Origin: Prorocentrum cordatum
Lineage: Eukaryota; Sar; Dinophyceae; Prorocentrales; Prorocentraceae
DNA length: 39,454 nt
Assembly (NCBI GenBank): GCA_963575745.1
Contig: CAUYUJ010001385.1
Location: forward strand, 62,385 to 101,838
Direction: 5' to 3'
Position 1 is the first letter of the stretch; every line of letters starts with the position of its first letter. Under the pieces are notes generated by a model that ran no database searches, was not told where the DNA came from, and saw nothing but the letters and a program-made list of their open reading frames with translations. A program made the position numbers and the translations under genes. Below, one piece after another: positions 20,035 to 28,500 of the stretch.

Positions 20035-20121
20035 GTGGTCGAGGGGCTCTCGATGGTGATGCTGCTGCGGGCGAAGGTGCGGGCGGCGAGGGTGCTCTCG
20101 GGATGCTTCGAGTGCTTCGAG
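20035..20121 (+). CDS. Aspartate kinase, exon C (second ACT domain, first half)
   Basis: This 29-codon exon reads VVEGLSMVMLLRAKVRAARV then LSGCFECFE. Placed after exon B (LQSFATVE), it aligns without gaps to the segment of aspartate kinases leading into the second ACT domain. There the family has a hydrophobic strand of the I-I-S-L-I type, an R-S/A-S/A turn and the helix ending in V-F. Sequence identity here is modest, so the call rests mainly on ungapped register and splice context. The acceptor (long C tract, then CTCGAG|GTGG) is excellent. The exon is phase 0 at both ends, and the donor is TTCGAG|GATT, a GA donor. It joins in frame to ELGVEPHM of exon D. Confidence 0.6.
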
Positions 20122-21219
20122 GATTTTGGGCCCTCTTGAAGAGTGGATTGCCAGGAGCGCGAGGACGAGGACCGCCAGACATCCGGAGACTCGACTAACA
20201 TAGGACGGCCACCGACACAGAGACATACACCACGTACCGGTCACTTCGGTTACCTCCGCAGCGCGCAGGCAAGTGGCAGGGAAGTGGCAAGAAAGCGCCA
20301 ATTGTTGTTGTGTCGCGCATTTTCGGTGGTCCCTTTGAAACAATCATCCGGCGAGTTGCCCCCATCAGGAAAGTGTGGCAGCATGCAGTCACGCTCTTCG
20401 GAGGCATCTTAAGCGATCGCGAGGCCCTACCAGGGCCTCTTGTAGCCATTTTCGGGAACGGCCCACAAAAAGGGTGTGTGGGAAGGAGGAGCCGCAGCAG
20501 AAGGACCAGGATCAGGCGGAGCACGAGCAGGAGGCGGGTGGAGATGGAGCAGCCGCGGCAGCAGGAGCGAACGGGCGGTCGCAGGAGGAGCAACGGCAGG
20601 AGAAGCGACAGGAGGAGTGTGAGCAGCGGCAGCAGCAGGACCTGCAGCACGAGCAGGGGGGTGGGGCCAGAAGGAGGCACGGGCAGGGGGGGGGGGGGAC
20701 GTCCGTGCGAGCCCCAGGGAGGGCGGACCTCCGCAGCTTCCTCTTTCGCCTTTTCTCCGCTGCATGCCCTCCGCTGCGCGCCCAGGGCATTCAAACAAGC
20801 GTGGAGGAGACAAGGGCAGAGAGGGGGGTGGCGCGGGTAGGATGGAGGAAGACGGACGAGGGACAGGGATGGGGGGAGGGGGGAGATAGGAGGACTTGGA
20901 AGGAGGGGCGCGCGGGAGTGAGGGGCCAGAGAGAAGTCGTGGAGTTCAGTGCGGAGGAGGAGGAGGAGGAGGAGGAGGAGCAGCCGCGGGGAGGGCTTTC
21001 TGATTGGTCTGCCACAGTCAGCTACGCATGGCAGATCGCGAATGGGGGGACGGAGGAGGGAGAAGAAGGCGTGACTAGGTGACTAGGCAGATGAAGAAGA
21101 GGGAGCATGTTGAAGGTCAAGATGGTGGAGGGGGCAGGGTTCGGAAGGGGTGACGCTGGGGATGCAGCTCTCCAGTGTGGTCGACAAGCCGACGACCTTT
21201 TCCGAACCACCCTCTTCAG
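20122..21219 (+). other. Aspartate kinase intron C-D (GA donor, 1098 bp)
   Basis: The donor is GAG|GATT. The acceptor is CCTCTTCAG|GAGC, after a pyrimidine-rich stretch. The interior is purine-rich, with (GGA)n at 20953-20985 and CAGCAGGA-type repeats at 20500-20660. No coding signal was recognised. Confidence 0.6.
20953..20985 (+). repeat. (GGA)n microsatellite
   Basis: A near-perfect GGA repeat within the C-D intron. Confidence 0.9.
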
Positions 21220-21450
21220 GAGCTCGGGGTGGAGCCCCACATGACCTCCCACGGAGCTTCTGACGTCAATACGACGTTCGTCCTCCCAGACGAGCATCTG
21301 GAAAGCGGCGTGCTCAGCACGGGAGAGGGGCCGTACGCCATGACGCATGAGTACCGTGACCTCGTCCACCTTCCGTTTCCCCCATGTTCTTTCCTTCCAC
21401 CCCGCCCCACCCTTGCCGCGAGCAGTACGAAGAAGTTGAGCTTACAGTGA
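21220..21450 (+). CDS. Aspartate kinase, exon D (end of second ACT domain)
   Basis: The exon opens ELGVEPHMTSHGASDVNTTFV. The family pattern here is L-G-V-N-V-x-M-x-x-x-G-A-S-x-x-N-I-S, the closing part of the ACT2 domain that contacts the inhibitor in aspartate kinases. The G-A-S-x-x-N core is intact. The acceptor CTCTTCAG|GAG gives phase 0, continuing CFECFE of exon C. After LPDEHLESGVLS the frame stays open to a TGA at 21448-21450. The exon may therefore be terminal, with about 40 extra residues, or it may splice again near 21310-21330; I cannot tell which. With exons A-C it reconstructs the whole regulatory C-terminus. Confidence 0.75.
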   Translation, partial: ELGVEPHMTSHGASDVNTTFVLPDEHLESGVLSTGEGPYAMTHEYRDLVHLPFPPCSFLPPRPTLAASSTKKLSLQ

Positions 21451-21700
21451 GTTCAACAAAAATTAGGGCGGCATGCCCGGGCTCAGTCTCGCGGGCCTAC
21501 TCTGTTAGCATGGCGTGCCATAGTTTCTTTGTTGCTGCAGGGATCGGAGGGGGCCGTGGGCATTCATGCTCAAGCCTTTTCACCAGCGAGGCTGGTGCGT
21601 CGGTTCAGGCATCGTGGATGATGGGCAGAGCCTGGTGCTCGTGGGCGCGGCGTCCAACCTGCTGGCGGCCTGGATCTCGCGGGCGCCGCCCTGCCCTGCG
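21451..21700 (+). other. Boundary between aspartate kinase and DIRS-A
   Basis: No gene was recognised. The 5' terminus of DIRS-A should lie in or near this stretch, but I see no terminal repeat. Confidence 0.4.
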
Positions 21701-22010
21701 GCCCGTGCTTGCCCCTCGGTGCCCGCCAGCGGCGGTGTGCCCCAACCTCACGTGCGGGGCCGTGCAGTGCCGGGCGTCGGAGCAGCCTCTGACGTGCCTG
21801 GCGTTGGCGCCTGCAGCGCCTCCCCCGGCTCCTACGGAGCCCTCCGCTGAGGCGCCGGAGCCGCCGCCGCCTCCAGTGCAGGCAGCCAGGTGGGACCTCG
21901 GCTGGCTGGTGTTGCCGCTCGTCCACGTGGCGGTGGTGGCCGTGCAGCTGGGCCAGGGCGCCGGGCGGGCCGCTGGGCCAGGGCGCCGGGCGGGCCTTGC
22001 GGCACATCGG
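21700..22010 (+). pseudogene. DIRS-A 5' Cys/Pro-rich membrane-like ORF fragment
   Basis: One frame reads RCPPAAVCPNLTCGAVQC, a proline/alanine-rich stretch, then WDLGWLVLPLVHVAVVAV, a plausible membrane segment. Cys-rich modules plus a hydrophobic segment before Gag also occur in DIRS-B (27597-29400), so this is probably the corresponding ORF. Function unknown. Confidence 0.4.
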
Positions 22011-22027
22011 TCGACGCCTGCTGAGCC

Positions 22028-23460
22028 GTGGGGATGGCCAGCCCCCCGCCCGCCGGCGTGCAGCGCTGGGCGTGGGTGCTATATCGCGGCGAACGATTGT
22101 GGCATCAGTGGAGGGTCTGGGGCAGGTTGGCGAGTCCTCCGGTGGGGAATAGTGACCCGCTGGACCTGCTGATCTCGATTCCAGACCGCGACGTTTATCA
22201 GGAAAGCTACGCTGCTGGGTCGCCCGACATCGTCACAGTGGTGTTCCCGTCTTCGCGGCAGGCGCTGCAGGGCGTGGGCCCTGACCTGCTGCATCGGTTC
22301 CGCCGGGAGCCGAACGTTGCCGAGGCCACTGCCATCGGCGACGCGCTCGAGGAGGTGGCCCAGGGGCTGTACTTTGCTAGGGAACGGGCTGGTGGTCGGC
22401 CGCTGATCCTCCCTGTGGGTGGCGCCTGCGCGAGGTTCGACTTCGCGAACGCTGGTGCTGCCGCGCCTGGAGGGCCCGCTGCTGCCACTGCCCCTGTGGG
22501 GGCGGGCGGTGGTGCCGCCGCTGCTGCCCTGGCTGGCGTGATGGTCCCTGTGGCGGCGGGCGCCCCGCCGCCTGCCGCGGCCCTGCCAATGACCCCGCCA
22601 CGCGCTGGGCGCGCCTGGCTTTGGAGCACCGCCCACGGTGCCTGCGGCGCCTGCCACTCCTGGACCTGCGTGGGCATTGGTGGGGACGAGCAGCGCTGGC
22701 TGCCGTGGGGACGTGGTGAATTTTAACGGGTCGGAGAAGATCGAGGGTGACATCGCGCTGTCGCAGCAGGGTGTTGGCTGGGTGGCGATCCGTCGGATTT
22801 TCACGGACCACGCGGCGCACAAGTGCGCCGAGAGCGGAGCGCACATCAGGCTGCTGGGAGTCGCGCCGCGAGCCGACGGCCACCACGTCCGCCTGGCCTT
22901 GCGCGAGGTGGTGCCGCCGATGGTGGAGAACGCCATCCCTGGGTGGCTGCTAGACGGGCCTAGGGCGGTGCTTTGGTGTGCCCAGATTATCGACAGGAAG
23001 CGACTGGGCCACGTCGAGCATATCTCCGCCTGCGTGGCCTTCTTCCACCTCACGAAGGACGACTGCGGGGTGAGCCACTGCGGGGGCATCATGAAGATGA
23101 TCGAGCACCTCGGTTGCCGTGGCCAGCTCGACCCTCCCGACCTCGTCGGGGTCGAGCTGACGACGCGGCAGGCGCAGCTGCACGAGTGCATCTACTCCAC
23201 GGAGCGCGATGCGCTGCAGGCCGAGGAGGCAGGCGGCGGCACGGCCGAGGGCGACGGCAAGGAGAAGGGCGGCCGAGGCCGTGGAGGAGGGCCCCACCGC
23301 TTTGGCATCGTGGACGAGGCGGCGCTGTTCACTGGGGCGGCCAAAGAGGACGACCGCTCCATGATCTGCCCGCGGCTCCTGGAGCACGTCTCCAGACAAG
23401 TGGTTCGCGACGCAGGGTTCCGGAGCAGATCAGGGAGGCCCGTGAAGGGCGTCGCGCTCT
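22028..23460 (+). pseudogene. DIRS-A Gag-like protein
   Basis: It begins MGMASPPPAGVQRWAWVLYR, then ERLWHQWRVWG and IPDRDVYQESYAAGSPD. Around 22,650 the reading moves to another frame: GWVAIRRIFTDHAAHK, WLLDGPRAVLWCAQII, HISACVAFFHLTKDD and LTTRQAQLHECIY. Near 23,415 it moves again (PEQIREAREGRRA). The segment W-x-x-x-G-P-R-x-x-x-W-C followed by a Q-L-D-x-x-x-L-x-x-x-E-x-x-x-R-x-x-Q block is one I associate with Gag-like proteins of dinoflagellate DIRS elements. No zinc knuckle was found. The role would be packaging of element RNA. Confidence 0.6.
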
Positions 23461-23676
23461 TACATCTTGAGCGACGCGAGCGGCGCTCGGGACCCCCTCG
23501 CCCGAGCGCCCGCGAGGCCGAGGGGGGGGGGCGCCCGTGGGCCTCGCGGGTGCAGCGCCACCAGCAGCTGTCATCGCCAACGCGATCTCTTTCCTCTTCC
23601 CCCTCATGCTGCTGGGTCTCTTCATGCACGTCCTTCTCTTCCGCTATCACGGTCGGTTCGGAGACGTCTCGAGAAG

Positions 23677-24930
23677 CGCTTCCACCCCGACGGCATGGTC
23701 AGCGAGATGACCGACGCGCTGAACGAGATGCGGGGCTGCCCGCTAGCGGCCCGCGGTCAGGCGACCGCTGGCTCTTCGATGCCTTCAGCTGGCCACGCTC
23801 AGGTCTTCTCGGAGCCCGCGCGAGCTGCGCTGCGGTTTGGCCCCTCCCCCGATGGCTTTGGCGGCCCTGGGGCCCTTGAGGAGCTTCGGATCTCGCAATC
23901 ATGCGAGGGTGACGCCACGATGGTTGCACTGGTCAGCTTCGACCATGTCGACTCCATCACCTTGCCCCGGGCGGGCAGTCACCCGACGGCGCTGGAGGTC
24001 ATCGACAAGGATGTGGGCCTGGGCATAGTTCGTCGGCTTCATGAGTTGCGTCTGCCCCGACAGCTGGGGTTGGAACGCGTCAGCGGCTTCGCCCGGGCCC
24101 TGCCCTCCGCAGCCCGCGCCTCTACGCGGAGGTCGCCCAGAAGCTGATGGCGGCTGGGCTCGTGGACTTCCGCGGCTCGGCCGAGTGTTCGGCCCGCTAA
24201 TTCTTCGTGAAAAAGAAGAACGGGTCTCTTCGCAGGATTCGAGACGGCCGCCACGCCTCCTCGCGCTTCAACGCGGCGGACCCCGTGGAGCTGGCGACTG
24301 GCGCGGCTTTCGCGCAGATCTCGGTGGGCGACGACCAGTCCATCGCCCTCGGCGGCGTCGACATCTCGGACGCTTTCTACTCGCTCGGGGCGCCGCCTTG
24401 GCTCAGGCACTACTTTGGTCTTTCTCGCCTCCGCGCTGGCGACGTGGGGCTGGGTCGCCTGACCGACGGGGCGGTGGTCAAGGCGTCTGCCCTGGTGGTG
24501 CCGCGCTCCCGGTTCTCTCCAATGGGCTGGAGCATCGGCCTGTGGATCTGCCAGAGCCTCAACGAGGCGGCCACCGCTCGTGCCATCCCTGGCCATTTTG
24601 GCCGACGCCTGGTGGACCGCCGCCCTGCACCCTCGCTGTTGGAGGGCCTGGCGCACGCCGTGCGCGTCGACAACTCCATCGCCCTCTCGCACCGCCTGGA
24701 GGAGGTTCGAGGAGCTGCCGCGCGGGCGCAGGAGGAGATGACGGCGTCATATCTCCCTGCGCACTTTGTGGAGGTCTCGATGGGGGGCGACGCGCTAGGC
24801 TGGCACTTCGGCGCTGACAAGCCCACGAGCAGCCTCAGCGTTCGGCTGCGATGGCGACTGCGGCTGGGCATCGGAGAGATCATGGATTGCGGCTGGTGCA
24901 GGCACTATGATGAAGGTGGTGTCCCACTTC
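23677..24930 (+). pseudogene. DIRS-A reverse transcriptase
   Basis: The upstream arm (VSEMTDALNEMRG near 23,700) is in one frame. The RT core is in the frame of 24207: LMAAGLVDFRGSAEC, a TAA at 24198-24200, FFVKKKNGSLRRIRDGR (fingers), LGGVDISDAFYSLG (motif A, Asp codon 24360-24362), FSPMGWSIGLWICQ (motif B) and AVRVDNSIAL (motif C, Asp codon 24669-24671, V-D-N form). It is followed by VEVSMGGDALGWHF. Retroviral/DIRS-type RT normally uses a D-D or D-N pair at motif C; the V-D-N form is common in this group as I recall. The stop and frameshifts inactivate it. Confidence 0.75.
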
Positions 24931-25740
24931 GCCTCGCGGGCCCTGATCCGTCACGAGTTGCTGAGCTGCCCGGGCGCGGTCTACAGATTCGTGGGCGAGG
25001 GCGCCCGTGTGCGGCGGCGCCTGCCGCCCGAGGTGGGGGGTGCTCAGGTGGCGCCGCGCGCTGCTGCCCCTTTGCTGTCGAGACGCGGGCCGACCGCTGC
25101 CACCTATCGCCTCTTGCGTGGACGCCTCTGGCAGGGCGCCGGCGCGACAGAGAAGCTGCTCTCTCCCTCTCAGGCCCATCGTCTGTCTGTCATCAACGAG
25201 CGCTGGAGGTTCAGCAGGAGTGGGGAGCAGCAGATTGCACCTCGCAGTCAAGCCCTACGTTACGAGAACAGGCAAGCCTAGCAGTACAGCACCAAACCGT
25301 CGCCGCCCCGATGCCTTACTGGGCCATCGCCTAGTCCGTCGGTCGCCGCGCGCATGGAGCAGGTGACCCCCATCAGGGCCGAGGACGAGCACGACTGGAA
25401 GGAGGAGGTGGTGTTCGAGGAGGTCTCGGAGGACGCGCGGGCCGAGGGTTGGCAGCGCGTTTTCATTTACACCTCGGAGCAGGGGGGGGCGCAGGCGGCG
25501 TTGGAGGGGGGGGCTCTTGCACTATGTGTAAAGCACTGTCTCAGGGCGCTCCGGCACTTCAACACGACGCACATCATTCTAAATTGCTCGATGGTTCCGG
25601 TGCTAGCCTTGCTCAAGGGTAGGTCGTCTTCCCCTCCGCTGTTGAGGGATTGCCGCCAGGTCTGCGCCCTGCTCTTAGCCTCTGGCAGCGGCGCCGCGTG
25701 CCGGCGGCCCCCCTCGGACTACGACAGTGCTGACCCTGCC
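24931..25740 (+). pseudogene. DIRS-A RNase H
   Basis: The pieces lie in three frames: VVSHFASRALIRHELLSCPG (RT-RNase H connection), IASCVDASGRAPARQ (first Asp codon 25121-25123), ERWRFSRSGEQQIAPR, then QAALEGGALALCVKHCLRAL, HIILNCSMVPVLALLKGRSS and RRPPSDYDSADPASR. The last motif, P-S-x-x-x-x-A-D-x-x-S-R, ends the domain in DIRS and related elements. The usual catalytic Asp in the L-x-D-x-M strand reads Asn (LNCSM). Inferred role: removal of template RNA during cDNA synthesis. Confidence 0.65.
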
Positions 25741-25977
25741 TCGCGAGATGGGGCTGGCGATATCCCCGAGGCTACTACAAATCGACTGGCTGCCGGTTCT
25801 GATGTCGGCGCCGCTGGCGCTGTCGGCGACGGGCTTCGCGGCGAGAGGGCCGCCGGCGCCCAAGGCCCGCGCGCGCCCCGCTGCGGCCGTCGCGAGGCCG
25901 ACCTCGACTTCGGTCGGGCCAGAGAGCGATCGGCGGCGGGCGAGGCGGCACGAGCGGGCGGCCCGCTACCCTGCGCT

Positions 25978-26958
25978 GCCAGCATCGGCCCCCCGCAAGG
26001 GCTTGACCTTCCTGGAGGTGGGCTCGGTGTCAGAGCCGACGCGGGCGGACTGCGAGAGGCGGCAGCTAGCATTTTCACGGCGGGCGCAGCAGCGGGTCGC
26101 GAGCCTGGCGACACCCCCCGAGGTGGGCCAGGCGCTGGTGCAGTTTTCCCACGAGGAGTTCTTGGACGGCGGGGAGAGCAGCGACGCCTGGAAGCGCGTG
26201 GCGGCGCCTGCCTTCAGCCGCCCGGAGCTGCCGACCCGCCAGGGACGGCTCCCACGTGCAGCCCGCTCTGCAAAGGAGTGGTCTCGCTTCGCGCCGCCGC
26301 GGTCGCGGCTGCCGCTCCCCTGGCTTGTGGGTTGCCTGTTCGTGGAGGAGCTGAGCCGGCAGGGCCTCGCGGTCGACGCGGCGCTCACAGCCCTGGCGTT
26401 CACGTTGTACTTGCGGCCGCGCGAGGCCCTCGACTGGCGCAGTTGCAGCTGATCCCGCACGGGCTCACGAGCGCCACCAGCACCCACCACTTGCGCATGG
26501 TGCGCCATCTCTTCGAGCGCCAGACACCATCCAAGACAGGGGTGTTAGACGAGAGCTTGCGAGTGGATTCGCTTTGTTTTCCGTGGGTGGCCAACCTAAT
26601 GGCCGAGCTGCGCCGTCGAACGCCTGCGGGGCATCGGCTATTTTCAGCGACGTACGCCCAGTGGAACTACCACTCCGAGGCCGCCACCGTGCGCATGGGC
26701 CTCGGCAGCCTGGGCAGCCTGACACTGCGCCAGCTCAGGCGCGGCGGCGCCAGCCACGAGCTGCACGCAGCCGCCCCCCCGCTGAAGGACATCCAGAAGC
26801 GAGGCCGCTGGGCGACAGACGCTGCACTGCGGCTGTGCGCCACGGGCGGGCGCGCGCAGGGGCAGCTTCATCGGCTGCCGCGCACCCCTCAGCTGCAAGC
26901 CGAGCAGGCCTACCGCAGGATTGGCGACACCCTGCTCGAGACCTTGCGGCGTGGGTAG
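25978..26958 (+). pseudogene. DIRS-A tyrosine recombinase
   Basis: The N-terminal helical arm-binding part reads FLEVGSVSEPTRADC, LPRAARSAKEWSRFAPPRSR and LTALAFTLYLRPREALDWR, where the LRPRE arginine is the first catalytic residue. A frameshift near 26,445 moves to LQLIPHGL, RQTPSKTGVLDE (probable catalytic Lys), TLRQLRRGGASHEL and IQKRGRWATDAALRLC. In this family RGRW is followed by a strand ending R-x-Y. Here the tyrosine position is Cys, codon TGC at 26836-26838, one transition away from TAC. The enzyme would normally insert circular cDNA. This copy is broken by the frameshift and probably by the Tyr loss. Confidence 0.7.
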
Positions 26959-26967
26959 CTCGTTCCG

Positions 26968-27497
26968 GCTCGGGCGTGTTCCTCGACGTGTCCAGCGGCT
27001 CTTGGCGGATGTCATCGTCATGGCGAATGTGCTTCAATGGCCAGCATGCGGCCTTCGAGCTGAACATCAGCCCCGGTGCCTGCGGATACTTACTGTTCAA
27101 ACGAGTGAGACAGGTGGTCCGCGGCCGGCTTCGAAGCCGCCTGATCGTCGCAGTTTGGATCGCCACGTTTTGCCATTTTCCGAGCCGTGCTCGCAATGGG
27201 CCCAACGGCCCCCCGCCTTTACGCAACAGACAGTTCCCGTTCGGCCTGCCGTCCCTGTCCATTAATAATGAGATCAAAGTTGTGCACGGAAGCCTGCTAG
27301 CCACATTCATTTTCTCTCTGTTTCAGCATGCTCGGAGTTTCAATATCCCTGTTATGGTTGAGAATCCCAGCGCGTCATGGCTTTTGCAGCTTCCTGGCGC
27401 TGTGCGCATCATGCGAATCTTGTATAGTCTGATTGGTTGTAGACTGCAGGTTAAGTGGGAGGGGGTGTGGGCTCAGGTAGCAATTTTGGGTCCGTAG
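26968..27497 (+). pseudogene. DIRS-A methyltransferase-like domain
   Basis: One frame reads GVFLDVSSGSWRM, an S-adenosylmethionine-site-like strand and loop. It continues with LIVAVWIATFCHFPSRARNG, PPPLRNRQFPFGLPSL, FIFSLFQHARSFNIPVMVEN and PSASWLLQLP. The P-C-x-x-x-S-R-A-R plus E-N-P layout recalls motifs IV and VI of cytosine-5 methyltransferases. In this copy the Pro of the catalytic Pro-Cys reads Phe. Methyltransferase domains are known in DIRS elements, generally described as N6-adenine type; a D-P-P-Y motif is absent here. The frame ends with a stop at 27497, right after the domain. Confidence 0.55.
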
Positions 27498-27549
27498 CGT
27501 TCGGCTCTGGCCGACGCGCGGGTGTTCCAGGGGGCCGCGGGGCGGCCAT

Positions 27550-27595
27550 AACCACAGCCGTGCTAGTCCGCGGACTAGGTAGCGCGCCTGTGGTG
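27550..27595. repeat. Palindrome at the DIRS-A/DIRS-B boundary
   Basis: CTAGTCCGCGGACTAG at 27563-27578 is a perfect 16-bp palindrome. It is flanked by CCACAG (27552) and CTGTGG (27589), which extend an imperfect hairpin to about 45 bp. It lies just upstream of the first DIRS-B ORF (ATG at 27597). Confidence 0.85.
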
Positions 27596-27596
27596 C

Positions 27597-28500
27597 ATGG
27601 CTGTGGGCTTCCTGGGGGCGCACCTGATGATCTTGGTTACGGGCGGCGCTCTTACGGTCCAAGGGGCACTTGGCTGGCTGCCATTCGGGCGCGGGGGACA
27701 TGAGGGCCCAGCGCCGACGCCGCCAGCCCTGCCCGGGCCGACAGCGCCGCCGGCAGGCGGTGGGGGGCGAGGCAAGGGGCGAGGACCGCCCGCCAAGCCC
27801 GCGCCTGCAGGGGGAAAGGGGCGAGGGCCGCAGGCCAAGCCCCCGGGGGCGCCGGGCGCCCCACCGCCGCCGCGGTCAGGGTCGACTACAACGACCACGA
27901 CCGCGGGCATCGGGCGCGTAGGCGAGGGCGAGCCCACAGGCAGCCCAGCTACGCCGGCATACGGAGGTAACAACGAGCCCACGGGCGCGCCTGGGCAGCC
28001 GTCCGCCCCGGGAAACCGGACGGGCGATGGTAAGCCTGACCTGCCGCGTGGGCCGGACGGGTATTGGGGGTGGAGTGGTTGGGTCCCGCACCTGCCCCAT
28101 TGGTGGGCTGGCCGGAGCGAACCCCCACCGCCGCCGCCGCCACCTACACCGCCCCCGGAGGCAGGGCCGAGTCCCGGTTGGGGCTTCGCAGCCTGGGTCT
28201 TCGAGGTCGTGGGCTATGGAGCGTGGGTAAGCTCCCCCGACCATCCGGGCACGATCCGCACGAGTGGCGGCTGGTTTGGATCCGCCGTCGACCGCCTGGG
28301 CGTCAAGATGCTTGGGTATTGGTGGGAGACCGCGGTCTTATGCTTTGCCCTAGGCATCTTCACGTTCGTGTTGGGTGCCCTGGCCTTCATCGTCAACACC
28401 GCAGCCCAGCCTATGCTGTGGGCTGCCGGGGGACTCCGCTGGGCGTGGTACCAGATTACCCGGTGCTGCCAGCGACGCGGAGGGGATGGGCCCGGCGCCC
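27597..28500 (+). CDS. DIRS-B ORF1: Pro/Gly-rich protein with a membrane segment
   Basis: From ATG 27597 the protein begins hydrophobically (MAVGFLGAHLMILVTGGALT), possibly a signal anchor. A Pro/Gly/Lys-rich region of about 200 residues follows, then WETAVLCFALGIFTFVLGAL and AFIVNTAAQP, a clear transmembrane helix at roughly residues 243-270. After CCQRRG the sensible reading moves to another frame (28,480). Membrane segments are not a standard part of DIRS elements; a similar but decayed layout is seen at the start of DIRS-A. Function unknown. It could be an accessory protein with an envelope-like or membrane-anchoring role, but that is speculation. Without the frame change the ORF would run on to 28760. 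Confidence 0.55.

Larger units (their letters stand above)
21700..27497 (+). mobile_element. DIRS-A: decayed tyrosine-recombinase retrotransposon
   Basis: The order is a Cys/Pro-rich N-terminal ORF, Gag, RT, RNase H, tyrosine recombinase and methyltransferase-like domain. DIRS-like elements replace the DDE integrase with a tyrosine recombinase and integrate through circular cDNA, often without target duplication. At least seven frame changes, a stop at 24198, a lost RNase H aspartate and a Cys in place of the recombinase Tyr show that the copy is dead. It lies just downstream of the last aspartate kinase exon, same strand, and abuts DIRS-B. Confidence 0.75.

Noticed and set aside
20441-20456. 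Second spliced-leader-like sequence, GTAGCCATTTT followed by CGGG
   Set aside because: Only 11 contiguous bases match and the 3' part of the leader is absent; within chance for this length of sequence.
20375-21082. Glu/Gln/Gly-rich ORF of 235 codons
   Set aside because: The composition follows the purine-rich repeats of the C-D intron; no domain or homology is recognisable.
24586-24600. GGCCATTTTGGCC, resembling the leader core
   Set aside because: It is a short palindrome within DIRS-A coding sequence and lacks the CCGTA start and CTCAAG end.
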